Of a stretch of 64,000 bases of DNA, positions 6,474 through 15,420 are shown in pieces. The notes beneath the pieces were generated by a model. The model worked only from the letters and a program-made list of their open reading frames with translations. It was not told the origin of the DNA and made no database searches. Every line of letters begins with the position of its first letter. The first letter of the stretch is position 1. The translations under genes were made by a program, and so were the position numbers. Source of the stretch: Bacteroidaceae bacterium (lineage in GTDB: Bacteria > Bacteroidota > Bacteroidia > Bacteroidales > Bacteroidaceae); contig JAFZWM010000051.1 in assembly GCA_017617315.1 (NCBI GenBank), forward strand, positions 56,371-120,370, written 5' to 3'.

Positions 6474-7919
6474 ATGGAACATTTAAAACAATTATACGAA
6501 TCTTGGAAAGGCTGCGAGCCTACAAGCATAGAACTGCTGCCAGCCGCCGGCAGTAACCGTAAATACTACAGAATAACCGATGCCGACAACAATACCAGCA
6601 TTGGCGTTGAGGGCACTTCGATAGAAGAGAACAAGACATTCATCTATCTTGCCGACCATTTTGCGCAGAAAGGACTGCCAACGCCAAAGGTCTATGCCCA
6701 GTCGGCCGATGCCCGATACTACATTCAGCAAGACCTTGGCAACACATCGCTGTTTCAGGCCATAGAGGCAGGCAGAAACGCAGGCGGAAACTATTCGGAA
6801 AAGGAGATTGAACTGCTACGACGCACCATCCGACTGCTTCCCGACATGCAGTTCAAGGGAGCCGAGGGACTGGACTTCGGCAAATGCTATCCGCAGCCGG
6901 AGTTCAACCGCACGGGCATAATGTTCGACCTCAACTATTTTAAATACTGCTTTCTGAAGGCTACGGACATCGACTTCAACGAGCTGAAGCTGGAGCACGA
7001 CTTCGACCTCATGGCAAGCGACCTTGTGGATGAGGAGAACAACACCTTCCTATACCGCGACTTTCAGGCTCGCAACGTGATGCTCGACAAGAACGGAAAT
7101 CCGTTCTTCATCGATTTTCAGGGCGGACGAAAGGGCGCGATTCAGTATGATGTGGCGTCGTTTCTGTGGCAGGCATCGGCCAAATATCCGCAGCAGCTTC
7201 GCAATGAACTGATTGACGTGTATCTCGACAGCGCATCAAGATACGCTAAGATTGACAAGCAGCAGTTTGTCGAGAAACTCAATCTCTATGTATTCTTCCG
7301 CCTTCTTCAGGTCTTGGGCGCATACGGATTCCGCGGATATTTTGAGCGCAAGAAGCATTTCATCCAGAGCATTCCGCCAGCCATCGACAACCTGAAGGCA
7401 CAGCTCGCCATCTGCGGACACAAGTACGCTTATCTGCATAGCATACTAAGCCAAATGACCGAGCTTCCGCAATTCAAGCCACAAGTGGCAAGCATATCGA
7501 AATACGACGGACAGGGCGAACTGACCGTAACCGTATACAGTTTCTCGTTCAAGAAAGGAATTCCGGCCGACGACAGCGGCAACGGCGGCGGATATGTGTT
7601 CGACTGCCGAAGCACTCACAATCCCGGCCGCTACGAGCAATACAAGCCTCTTACGGGTCTTGACGCTCCGGTGATAAAGTTCCTTGAGGACGACGGCGAG
7701 ATTCTTACCTTCCTCGAAAGCGTTTACAAACTGGTTGATGCCCACACCGAAAGGTTTATGAAGCGCGGATTCACCAATCTGATGTGCTGCTTCGGATGCA
7801 CGGGCGGACGACATCGCTCCGTCTATTCGGCACAGCATGTAGCCGAGCATCTGCACGAGAAATACGGAGTGAAGGTTCACATTATCCATCGCGAACAAAA
7901 CATTGACACTTGGCTATGA
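6474..7919 (+). CDS. AmgK-like amino-sugar kinase fused to a RapZ C-terminal domain
   Basis: 481 residues. Residues about 1-320 have the aminoglycoside phosphotransferase fold. The catalytic loop YRDFQARNVM (near 193) and the metal-binding FFIDFQGG fit AmgK, the anomeric MurNAc/GlcNAc kinase of peptidoglycan recycling. Residues about 340-481 match the RapZ C-terminal domain: YSFSFKKGIPADDSGNGGG, VFDCRSTHNPG, LTGLDAPV and GCTGGRHRSV near 440. In E. coli that domain senses glucosamine-6-phosphate and binds small RNAs. The stop codon overlaps the ATG of a MurU-like gene (ATGA), so a kinase plus nucleotidyltransferase salvage route to UDP-MurNAc is the best reading. The role of the RapZ domain here is unknown. 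Confidence 0.85.
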   Translation: MEHLKQLYESWKGCEPTSIELLPAAGSNRKYYRITDADNNTSIGVEGTSIEENKTFIYLADHFAQKGLPTPKVYAQSADARYYIQQDLGNTSLFQAIEAGRNAGGNYSEKEIELLRRTIRLLPDMQFKGAEGLDFGKCYPQPEFNRTGIMFDLNYFKYCFLKATDIDFNELKLEHDFDLMASDLVDEENNTFLYRDFQARNVMLDKNGNPFFIDFQGGRKGAIQYDVASFLWQASAKYPQQLRNELIDVYLDSASRYAKIDKQQFVEKLNLYVFFRLLQVLGAYGFRGYFERKKHFIQSIPPAIDNLKAQLAICGHKYAYLHSILSQMTELPQFKPQVASISKYDGQGELTVTVYSFSFKKGIPADDSGNGGGYVFDCRSTHNPGRYEQYKPLTGLDAPVIKFLEDDGEILTFLESVYKLVDAHTERFMKRGFTNLMCCFGCTGGRHRSVYSAQHVAEHLHEKYGVKVHIIHREQNIDTWL

Positions 7920-8680
7920 AAGTAATGATTTTTGCAGCCGGACTGGGCACTCGCCTGAAGCCGCTGACCGATACGATGCCTAAGGCCATGGTGCCTGTAA
8001 ACGGCAAGCCTCTGATACAGATTCTACTCGAAAGACTGCAATATGCCGGGGCTGACAAGGTGGTAGTAAACGTGCATCACTTTGCCCAGCAGATAAAGGA
8101 TTTTGTAGCTTCGCACAAGTTTGGCGGCATGGATATTGCCATAAGCGACGAGAGCGACCAGCTGCTCGAAACGGGCGGAGGCATAAAGAAGGCTCTGCCG
8201 CTCTTCGATAACGGCAACGATGAGCCTATCCTGATTCATAACGTAGACATTCTGCACAACGTGGATTTGCAGAAATTCTATTCTGAAGCATCCGAGATGT
8301 GCCGCCAGAAAGAGATGGGCGCAATGCTGATGGTAAGCAAGCGCAGCACATCGCGATACCTGCTTTTCGACGATGAGAACCGTCTTGTTGGCTGGACAAA
8401 CATCAGCACAGGCGAAGTGAAATCGCCATACAAGAATCTGGATGTAAGCAAATGCCAGATGTTTGCCTTCTCGGGCATCCACATCATAACTCCTGCCCTC
8501 ACTCCGTTCTTCGGCGAGTGGCAAGGCAAGTTTGCCATTATCGACTTCTATCTGAGCGTGTGCAACCACATAGCCATCTATGCCAACGTAAACGAGAATC
8601 TGCATCTCATAGATGTCGGAAAACTCGACACTCTGGCAAAGGCCGAGGATTTTCTGAAACAACAAGAAGCCGAGGTATGA
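7916..8680 (+). CDS. MurU-like sugar-1-phosphate nucleotidyltransferase
   Basis: 254 residues starting at the ATG that overlaps the preceding stop. A TTG three codons... at 7910 is in frame but less likely as start. The N-terminal MIFAAGLGTRLKPLTD is the nucleotidyltransferase signature (G-x-G-T-R-L-x-P-L-T), followed by PKAMVPVNGKPLIQ. HNVDILHNVD carries the metal-binding Asp, and ETGGGIKKAL is also typical. In Pseudomonas, MurU makes UDP-MurNAc from MurNAc-1-phosphate supplied by AmgK; the AmgK-like gene directly upstream points to the same pairing. Another amino-sugar-1-phosphate as substrate is possible. Confidence 0.85.
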   Translation: MKVMIFAAGLGTRLKPLTDTMPKAMVPVNGKPLIQILLERLQYAGADKVVVNVHHFAQQIKDFVASHKFGGMDIAISDESDQLLETGGGIKKALPLFDNGNDEPILIHNVDILHNVDLQKFYSEASEMCRQKEMGAMLMVSKRSTSRYLLFDDENRLVGWTNISTGEVKSPYKNLDVSKCQMFAFSGIHIITPALTPFFGEWQGKFAIIDFYLSVCNHIAIYANVNENLHLIDVGKLDTLAKAEDFLKQQEAEV

Positions 8681-10485
8681 GCGCAGAAAAATATCACTCG
8701 ATAATAGCGCAGCAGAAAGCCGATTTAAAGCGCATCTCACTCAGAATCTACGGCTTAGGGTTAACTAAGCTCATCGTTTTCGTTCTCACTCCTTTTGCCG
8801 TATATAAGCTTTGGGGCGGCAACAGCATCTTAATCTTTGCCGTGGCGTGCGTCGGAATCGCCGTCTTTCTGCTTCTCTCGAAATGGCAGGACAAGTTTCT
8901 GTATGGCGAAGACATCAGCAAAGTGCTGATAAAGATAAACGAGGACGAGATTGCATCGCTCAACGGCAATTTTTCGGCTTTTCCCGACGGAAAGCAATAC
9001 ATCGACAGTAACCATCCGTTTACGTTCGATATTGATGTATTCGGAACTGGCTCGCTTTTTCAGATGCTAAACCGAACCGCCACACAACTCGGCAGCGACA
9101 CTCTGGCCGGATGGCTGAAGAATCCGCTGACCGACAAAAGCGAGATTGAAGCGCGACAGAAAGCGGTAGACGAACTTGGCAGAAAAATTGAATGGCGACA
9201 GATATTTGCCGCCATTGCCACGGTAGGAAACCGAAACAATGCCGAAGACCTCGAGATGCTCGGCCGATGGGAAAAGAGCGGCGATGTGTTCAATAAACCG
9301 ATATTCAGACTTCTGCCGAAAATCGTCATCGGGCTCAACGTCGTGATTGCATCGCTCTTTGTCGCAGGCATTATCGAGGCAGAATTTTACATCTCGCTAT
9401 TCTCCGTTATAGCCGTCGCCGCCACGATGCTGTCGGGCAAAATCCGAAAGGTTCAGATTGGCTACAACAAATCGCTCAGCACGCTTTCAACATATTCAAA
9501 ACTCCTCAGTCTCATCGAGAGTCAAGAATGGGAAAGCCCTCTGTTGCGCGACATTCAGTCGAGCGTATGCAGCAACGGCGGCAAGGCTTCCGAATCAATC
9601 CGCGCGCTCGACAAGGTGCTGCACAAGCTCGACTCGAACAGCAACATCATGGTTCTGCTCATTCTCAACGGACTTTCGCTTAGCGACTTGCGATGCGCCG
9701 TCTCGATGGAAAAATGGAAGCACGGGTATGCCGAATCCATTCCAACATGGCTCAAAGCAATTGGCGCAGTCGAGGCTCTGGCATCGCTGGCAAACTTCAG
9801 GTTCAACAACCCCGATTATGTCTTTGCCAACATAGCAGAAGACGCCTGTCTGTTCAAGGCCGAGAGCCTCGTTCATCCGCTTATGAAGAACGCCGTGCCT
9901 AACCCGATAGACATCAGCCAAAAGCCGTACTTCCTTGTTGTTACGGGGGCGAACATGGCAGGAAAGAGCACATATCTGCGCACGGTGGCAACGAACTTTG
10001 TGCTCGGCTGCATCGGCGCGCCTCTGTGTACAACCGACGGTAACAACCGTCTGCACCCGGCAACGCTGTTCACAAGCCTAAGAACGAACGACTCGCTCCG
10101 GAGTGGCGAAAGCTATTTCTTTGCCGAACTGAAGCGCCTGAAGATGATTATCGACAGGCTAAACAACGGCGAGCGGATGTTCATAATGCTCGACGAGATT
10201 CTGCGAGGAACAAACTCGCACGACAAGCAGCAAGGCAGCTACTCGTTCGTGAAACAGCTTATTCAGATGCAGGCAAACGGCATCATCGCCACGCACGACC
10301 TTGCCCTTGCACGGCTGAAGTCGATCTTCCCCGAAAGCATCTCAAACCTTTGCTTCGAGGCCGACATCAACAACAACGAGCTGACATTCAGCTATAAAAT
10401 GCGCGAAGGAGTGGCGCAGAACATGAACGCCTGCTTCTTGATGAAAAAAATGGGAATAAACATTGTAAACGATTTGGAAAATTGA
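8677..10485 (+). CDS. Membrane-anchored MutS-family ATPase
   Basis: 602 residues from the ATG at 8677, which overlaps the previous stop. Two hydrophobic segments near the N-terminus (about 28-44 and 49-66) and two more in the 210-245 region suggest membrane anchoring. The core and C-terminal ATPase domain are of the MutS type: Walker A GANMAGKSTYLRT (about 423), FTSLRTNDSL and Walker B IMLDEILRGTNS (about 504), then IIATHDLALA. It lacks the MutS mismatch-recognition domain I and the Smr domain of MutS2. Such proteins are common in Bacteroidota and usually annotated as MutS, but the membrane segments argue against classical mismatch repair. It sits in a salvage and peptidoglycan operon. Confidence 0.85.
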   Translation: MSAEKYHSIIAQQKADLKRISLRIYGLGLTKLIVFVLTPFAVYKLWGGNSILIFAVACVGIAVFLLLSKWQDKFLYGEDISKVLIKINEDEIASLNGNFSAFPDGKQYIDSNHPFTFDIDVFGTGSLFQMLNRTATQLGSDTLAGWLKNPLTDKSEIEARQKAVDELGRKIEWRQIFAAIATVGNRNNAEDLEMLGRWEKSGDVFNKPIFRLLPKIVIGLNVVIASLFVAGIIEAEFYISLFSVIAVAATMLSGKIRKVQIGYNKSLSTLSTYSKLLSLIESQEWESPLLRDIQSSVCSNGGKASESIRALDKVLHKLDSNSNIMVLLILNGLSLSDLRCAVSMEKWKHGYAESIPTWLKAIGAVEALASLANFRFNNPDYVFANIAEDACLFKAESLVHPLMKNAVPNPIDISQKPYFLVVTGANMAGKSTYLRTVATNFVLGCIGAPLCTTDGNNRLHPATLFTSLRTNDSLRSGESYFFAELKRLKMIIDRLNNGERMFIMLDEILRGTNSHDKQQGSYSFVKQLIQMQANGIIATHDLALARLKSIFPESISNLCFEADINNNELTFSYKMREGVAQNMNACFLMKKMGINIVNDLEN

Positions 10486-11846
10486 AAAAAAGAAGACTGA
10501 AGAAAGGCTGCTGGTACATCATCATTCCGTTTCTGGCAATGGCAGCCATAGCCTTGTTTTACCTGTTTACATACTTGATAAACGAGGCGGGAAACGCCTG
10601 CACAAAGAGTGCGCCTGCGCCACCAGCCAAAATGATTAAACAGAAAACCGAAGAGCCTAAGCCTACGGCACAACAGATTGCCTTCGACAACAATCTGAAA
10701 GAGGAGATAAGCAGCTATCTGCACTCTCCTCTCAGGCTCGACACAGGCGAGATTGCCGTCTCGGTGTTTAACCTTAGCACCAACCGCGCAGTCTTTTCCT
10801 ACCGCGACAGCATGAGGCTTCCGCCGGCATCGTGCCTAAAGATTGCCACAGCGGTCGCGGCCCTCGAAACGCTCGGCATGGACAGCCGCCTGTACTCATC
10901 GTTGCAGATTCGGGGCGACATGAAGGGCGACACCCTCGTGGGCAATCTTCTGCTTCGTGCCGATGCCGACCCTCTGCTCGAAAGCTTCGACACACTAACG
11001 ACACAACTCCGTCAGCATGGCATCTGCCACATCCGCGGAAATATCTACCTCAATATTGCCAAAGAAGACACTCTCGTTCCGCACCCAACGTGCAAATACT
11101 GGGACATTCCATATCATAAAGTGCCAATTCTTCTGAAAGGAAGAAAGCGAATAATGAAAGACTTGATTGCATCGCTCCATGCCAAAGGCATATCGTTCGA
11201 GAGCGACGGAAAGGTGCATCCGCACAAGCCAAACTACAAGATTGTGGCGCGCTCGTCGCATCTGCTGCGCGATGTCATCACGCCAATGATTATCCACAGC
11301 AGCAACATAAAGGCCGATGCGCTGATGCATCATCTCGACTGGAAGACAGGGCGCATAACCGACGGTTGCACGCACTTCGACATAAAGCACTATTCCGAGG
11401 TTTGGATGGAGAAATCGTTCGGGCGCAAAAAAATGTCAGCCATAGAGCCCGACAGCACAAGGGCACTCGACAGTTTTGTAATAAACGACGGCTCTGGACT
11501 CTCGCCCGACAACCGTCTGTCGGCAAGTTTTTTGGTCGAAATTCTGAAACGCATCTACAACAATATGCCTATGCGAAACTATTTTATGAACGAGGCTCTC
11601 GCCTCTCCCGGCATTCCCGAGCGCATGGGCTCGTTGCAGACAAGACTCATCCAGCCGCAATACCGCAACCGTCTGTTCTGCAAAACCGGAACGATGGTAA
11701 CAGTAGGTACTTCGTCCCTTGCCGGATTCGTTCACTCATACAACGACCAATGGTATGTCTTTTCGATAATAAACACCAATTCTCCCGTTGCCGAATCCCG
11801 AATCTTTCAGGACAAGATTTGCAAGATACTAATAGGAAGCAACTAA
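10482..11846 (+). CDS. dacB: D-alanyl-D-alanine carboxypeptidase/endopeptidase, PBP4 family
   Basis: 454 residues from a TTG start that overlaps the preceding stop (TTGA). No ATG occurs upstream of the membrane segment, so TTG is preferred. An N-terminal transmembrane or signal segment (about 12-32) is followed by the peptidase S13 domain. Its motifs are SxxK as PASCLKIAT (about 115-120), SxN as HSSNIKAD and KTG as CKTGTMVTVG (about 400). It trims or cleaves D-Ala-containing peptidoglycan crosslinks in the periplasm. Last gene of the amgK-like/murU-like/mutS-like operon, consistent with cell-wall turnover. Confidence 0.9.
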   Translation: MKKRRLKKGCWYIIIPFLAMAAIALFYLFTYLINEAGNACTKSAPAPPAKMIKQKTEEPKPTAQQIAFDNNLKEEISSYLHSPLRLDTGEIAVSVFNLSTNRAVFSYRDSMRLPPASCLKIATAVAALETLGMDSRLYSSLQIRGDMKGDTLVGNLLLRADADPLLESFDTLTTQLRQHGICHIRGNIYLNIAKEDTLVPHPTCKYWDIPYHKVPILLKGRKRIMKDLIASLHAKGISFESDGKVHPHKPNYKIVARSSHLLRDVITPMIIHSSNIKADALMHHLDWKTGRITDGCTHFDIKHYSEVWMEKSFGRKKMSAIEPDSTRALDSFVINDGSGLSPDNRLSASFLVEILKRIYNNMPMRNYFMNEALASPGIPERMGSLQTRLIQPQYRNRLFCKTGTMVTVGTSSLAGFVHSYNDQWYVFSIINTNSPVAESRIFQDKICKILIGSN

Positions 11847-11966
11847 CAATAGAATGAAATCACAGCCTCTTTAATAAACCACACTCAAATAATATTAAGC
11901 AAAATGGACGTAAACATCCCCTGTATGCTTAATAATATAATGCACATTCCGAACGCATCCCGAATC

Positions 11967-12023
11967 TATAATAAAGTTAAAAAGGGCACTTCAAAATGAA
12001 GCACCCTTTTTAACTTTATTATA
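11967..12023. terminator. Bidirectional terminator between convergent genes
   Basis: A perfect 20-bp inverted repeat (11967-11986 and 12004-12023) with A-rich and T-rich outer arms separates the PBP4 gene from the minus-strand secreted-protein gene. Just upstream, TTCCGAACGCA and TCCCGAATCTA (11947-11968) form a weak pair with 11-bp spacing. Confidence 0.88.
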
Positions 12024-12032
12024 ATACTAATA

Positions 12033-12983
12033 TTACTTTACGCGTACACCAGCAACGTTGTACTTAACCCCGTTTGCAGAGATAACAACCTTACCGTTCT
12101 CGATAGACTTAACAGGAGCGCTAACTGAAGCAGCAACTGGAGCAGCTACACCTGTTGCATCACCTGCAGAAAGGACAGGGTCGATATTAGTTTCAGAGAA
12201 ACCAAATGCACCAAGAGAGAACTTAGAACCAACGGCATGTACATAATAGAAACAGTCTTTATAAACTGCACACTTTACATAACCAAAGCCACTGGTACCA
12301 ACCTTTGTATAAGGATTCTCGTTAGCTGTTACATCAGAATCTGCATTCTTGAAAGACTTGCCATCTGCTGTTGCCTGAAGAATAGTCTCTGGCCACAAAA
12401 TCTGAGTATAGCCAGCCCCTGCCAAAAAGTTCATTTCCTCATCACCTTCCAAAGTATAAGTCTTGCCCTTTACATCCTTTGCCCAGTCAGCATAGAGAGT
12501 GTAACCGATAGCATTCTTTCCTTCCTCCCAAGCCATGTAAGTCTTGTTTGAAGAAAGCTTACCAAATACATAAAGAAAACCATCCTTCTCAACTTGGAAC
12601 TTGAATACAGCACCAGATGCAGGAAGTGCAGATATTGCTCCTAATGGATTACCCTCAGCATCTTTAGGGTTAGTCTGACCCTGTACACCATTTGCGCCAT
12701 CAGTGTCTACTGTTGCAGTTGCAGAACCAAGAGTGATAGTATTGATAACCTCATCGGCTGCATTCTTAGCGTTAGTACCTACAATCTTGTATGAATCATC
12801 AAAAGCAGTCGTACATGTTACAGCACCATCAATCTTACCAATTTCAAAACCTGCGGACTTAGAAACAGCAGTTGAAGCTGCATCTGCACCAAGAAGAGTC
12901 TTGCCGTCAACAACGAAAATGCTCTGTGCGTTAACTACGCTTGCTGCAAACAAAGCAGCTACGAAAAGTAAATTTTTCTTCAT
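12033..12983 (-). CDS. Secreted protein with Prevotella-type C-terminal motif
   Basis: 316 residues. A type I signal peptide (MKKNLLFVAALFAASVVNA) is followed by a beta-rich, low-complexity extracellular region. The last 30 residues (NGKVVISANGVKYNVAGVRVK) resemble the short C-terminal segment of many Prevotella secreted proteins and a reduced type IX secretion sorting domain; the sorting role is inference. It is the last gene of a SusC/SusD locus, so it may be a surface glycan-binding or accessory protein. No enzyme motif is visible. Confidence 0.7.
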   Translation of the reverse strand: MKKNLLFVAALFAASVVNAQSIFVVDGKTLLGADAASTAVSKSAGFEIGKIDGAVTCTTAFDDSYKIVGTNAKNAADEVINTITLGSATATVDTDGANGVQGQTNPKDAEGNPLGAISALPASGAVFKFQVEKDGFLYVFGKLSSNKTYMAWEEGKNAIGYTLYADWAKDVKGKTYTLEGDEEMNFLAGAGYTQILWPETILQATADGKSFKNADSDVTANENPYTKVGTSGFGYVKCAVYKDCFYYVHAVGSKFSLGAFGFSETNIDPVLSAGDATGVAAPVAASVSAPVKSIENGKVVISANGVKYNVAGVRVK

Positions 12984-13023
12984 GATAAATAAATTAAAAT
13001 TAATATATGTTTTATTCTTTAAT

Positions 13024-13053
13024 AAGTTGAGGAAGAATAACCTTCCTCAACTT
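13024..13053 (-). terminator. Intercistronic hairpin between the lipoprotein and secreted-protein genes
   Basis: Perfect 12-bp arms AAGTTGAGGAAG and CTTCCTCAACTT. The region downstream on the minus strand is AT-rich but lacks a clean T run. It may act as a partial terminator or as an mRNA stabiliser. Confidence 0.55.
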
Positions 13054-13063
13054 GTATTAGTTA

Positions 13064-13558
13064 CTACTTGTTACCAACAAAGCTATACATATAAGTATAG
13101 TCATAATACTTACGACCAACTCTTACAGATACAACCTTACTGAACGCAATTGTGGCCTGCTTTGCCTTCTCATCACCCAATATTCTTCCTGTGAACTGAG
13201 CCTCAATAGCATTTGTTGCTACCTGATTAAAGAAATAAAAGTTATGAATGTCTTTTACATAAGTAATGTTAGCGTCACATGTAAGGTCAAGCTCCAAAGT
13301 CTCAGAAAAAGCTCTGATACTTGTAACGTTCTTTACATCAGTTGCTGTGAAAGTCAATGTTCCCGGAGCCTCAGACTTTGTCTCTACATTATTAGGATCA
13401 ACGGCAGTCAGATTCCATGTTCCCGAATAAGTACCAGCAGAAGCAACCTCGGCTGATTCACTTGCATTGAAATCATCACAGGTTTCATCATTAGAGCATG
13501 ACGCAAAATTAAACAAAATTGCCAATAAAACAAGCAATGAATATATTATTTTTTTCAT
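13064..13558 (-). CDS. SusD-linked lipoprotein of unknown function
   Basis: 164 residues. A lipoprotein signal peptide ends at FNFASC (Cys about residue 22), followed by SNDETCDDF, an acidic surface-export-like stretch. The remainder is predicted beta-rich (GTYSGTWNLTAVD, then GTLTFTATDVKNV), like small surface glycan-binding lipoproteins encoded after susD. It lies 36 nt downstream of susD on the same strand. No family is recognised with certainty. Confidence 0.68.
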   Translation of the reverse strand: MKKIIYSLLVLLAILFNFASCSNDETCDDFNASESAEVASAGTYSGTWNLTAVDPNNVETKSEAPGTLTFTATDVKNVTSIRAFSETLELDLTCDANITYVKDIHNFYFFNQVATNAIEAQFTGRILGDEKAKQATIAFSKVVSVRVGRKYYDYTYMYSFVGNK

Positions 13559-13594
13559 TTGTATCTTTTTATTAAACGTTTATATATTCATCTA

Positions 13595-15400
13595 TTAATA
13601 ACCCGGATTCTGATTAGCAGTTGTCAAAGCAGTATTAGAGTTAATCTCCTTTGCTGGAATTGGACGATACCACTTAACCTCACCCTTATTATTCTTCATT
13701 GCTGCAGATGATGCAACATAATCGTTGAATGCTACATTATAGCGAACCAACTGCTTAGTACGACGCAAGTCAATCCAACGTAGTCTCTCTGCATACAACT
13801 CGCGGGCTCTCTCATCAAGAACAACGTCCAACTTGTTCAAGGTAAAACCTGCAGGAAGACTATAAGCTACACTATATGAATCAAAAGAAACTTCTGAAAC
13901 GCCTGCACGGGCACGAACAGCATTAATCTTATCCAAGGCAGCACTTTCATTACCAGCCATCAGGTAAGCCTCTGCGGCAACCAGATACATATCACTAACA
14001 TGGAAGAGTACGATGTCACGATAATCGTTTGAACTTGCCAACTGAGCAGATTCAGGATCATCAAACTTCTTTACACACACACCATTGTTTGTCTGGATGT
14101 TAAAGTCGGCAACAGAAATTGTAGACTTTGTCCACTTACCGTTAGCATCGAATGTATATTTAACAACAGGATCTGAAAGGATTGCAGCCATTGGTGGATT
14201 GTAGTAATCGCCCTTGACATACTGTTCCTTATGTGCTTCAAACTCAGCTTCAGCCTCGGCTGTTGTGGTATAATATGGGAAGAAGCGGTTTGCAATACCC
14301 AATTCGTTCAGCTTTGACGAATTGTAATATGCATAATAGCCCTCTGTGCCCCAGTTGGCAACCTTATTAACAGAAACTGCGTTGTAAAGGGTTGTCATAT
14401 AGGTACCCTCGTAACGGGCATCACCCTTTTCAAACAGATACATACTCTTCTTGCTCTGCTGATTGTCACTACCAACATTCTTAAGTCCTGTAGTACTACA
14501 AGCTCCATAGTAACCACCATAGTTGTTCTGCAAGCTATGACCACCGTCAGAAACATCACCAGGATATCCAGCACGATCATACTGAACAGAGAAAATCTCC
14601 TCAACATTGCCTTCGTTTGACGGAGCCCACTTGCTGTCGAATGTCATTGTTAGCTGAACACCATTGATAGCCTTTTCAGCCCACTGTGCAGCCTCGGTAA
14701 AATATGCTGTTGAACTAACAGAGTATGTACCGTCTTCTGCATTAGTAAGGGTTGTATTCAAATCCCATCCTGCAGCCAATGAAACCTTTGCAAGAAGGGC
14801 CGCAACGGCCTGCTTACTTGCTCTGCCACTATGATTCTGCTCATCGAGTTTACAATTATTGTAAACATCTGTAAGGTCAGAAATCAGAGATGGATAAATT
14901 TCTTCAATAGCAGTACGAGGATAGCTACGTTCAGCTCCCTCAATATAATTTGCTACATAAGGTACTGCACCAAACTGCTGAGTCAACAGATAATAGCAAT
15001 AATCACGAAGGAAACGAGCCTCTTGACCTAATTTTGAATCAGCACCAGCATATTTAATTACACCATTAGCATAATTAATAGACTTATAAGCATTCGTATA
15101 ATAACTCGTTACTGTTCCATTTTCTGCTGTAAGAGTGTACTCGTTAAACTCACCACCATTATGGCCGCGAGTGTTAATATACAGGTCTGTTCCCTGTTCC
15201 GTCATAGACACCTCTGTTGCCAAACTCTTCAAACTGCTATAAGCTGTTGTAAGCAAAGAAGAGGCATCTGAAGAAAAATATCCCTCAGCAGTTTGACCAC
15301 CGGCTTTTTTATCTTCTGCTTCCAAAAAATCGCTACAACTTGTAAGTGCAAATCCTGCACAAAAAACCGCGATTACAGGAATATATAATGTTTTTTTCAT
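13595..15400 (-). CDS. RagB/SusD-family nutrient-uptake outer membrane lipoprotein
   Basis: 601 residues. A lipoprotein signal peptide ends at FALTSC, followed by SDFLEAEDK. The SusD-type helical and TPR-like scaffold is visible in LRDYCYYLLTQQFGAVPYV, in RASKQAVAALLAKVSLAAGW and near the C-terminus in ERARELYAERLRWIDLRRT. SusD proteins sit on the cell surface as lids for SusC transporters and bind glycan. It lies 20 nt downstream of its SusC partner. No degradative enzyme gene is adjacent, so the substrate is unknown. Confidence 0.93.
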   Translation of the reverse strand: MKKTLYIPVIAVFCAGFALTSCSDFLEAEDKKAGGQTAEGYFSSDASSLLTTAYSSLKSLATEVSMTEQGTDLYINTRGHNGGEFNEYTLTAENGTVTSYYTNAYKSINYANGVIKYAGADSKLGQEARFLRDYCYYLLTQQFGAVPYVANYIEGAERSYPRTAIEEIYPSLISDLTDVYNNCKLDEQNHSGRASKQAVAALLAKVSLAAGWDLNTTLTNAEDGTYSVSSTAYFTEAAQWAEKAINGVQLTMTFDSKWAPSNEGNVEEIFSVQYDRAGYPGDVSDGGHSLQNNYGGYYGACSTTGLKNVGSDNQQSKKSMYLFEKGDARYEGTYMTTLYNAVSVNKVANWGTEGYYAYYNSSKLNELGIANRFFPYYTTTAEAEAEFEAHKEQYVKGDYYNPPMAAILSDPVVKYTFDANGKWTKSTISVADFNIQTNNGVCVKKFDDPESAQLASSNDYRDIVLFHVSDMYLVAAEAYLMAGNESAALDKINAVRARAGVSEVSFDSYSVAYSLPAGFTLNKLDVVLDERARELYAERLRWIDLRRTKQLVRYNVAFNDYVASSAAMKNNKGEVKWYRPIPAKEINSNTALTTANQNPGY

Positions 15401-15420
15401 TTTTCAATTACAATTAATTA

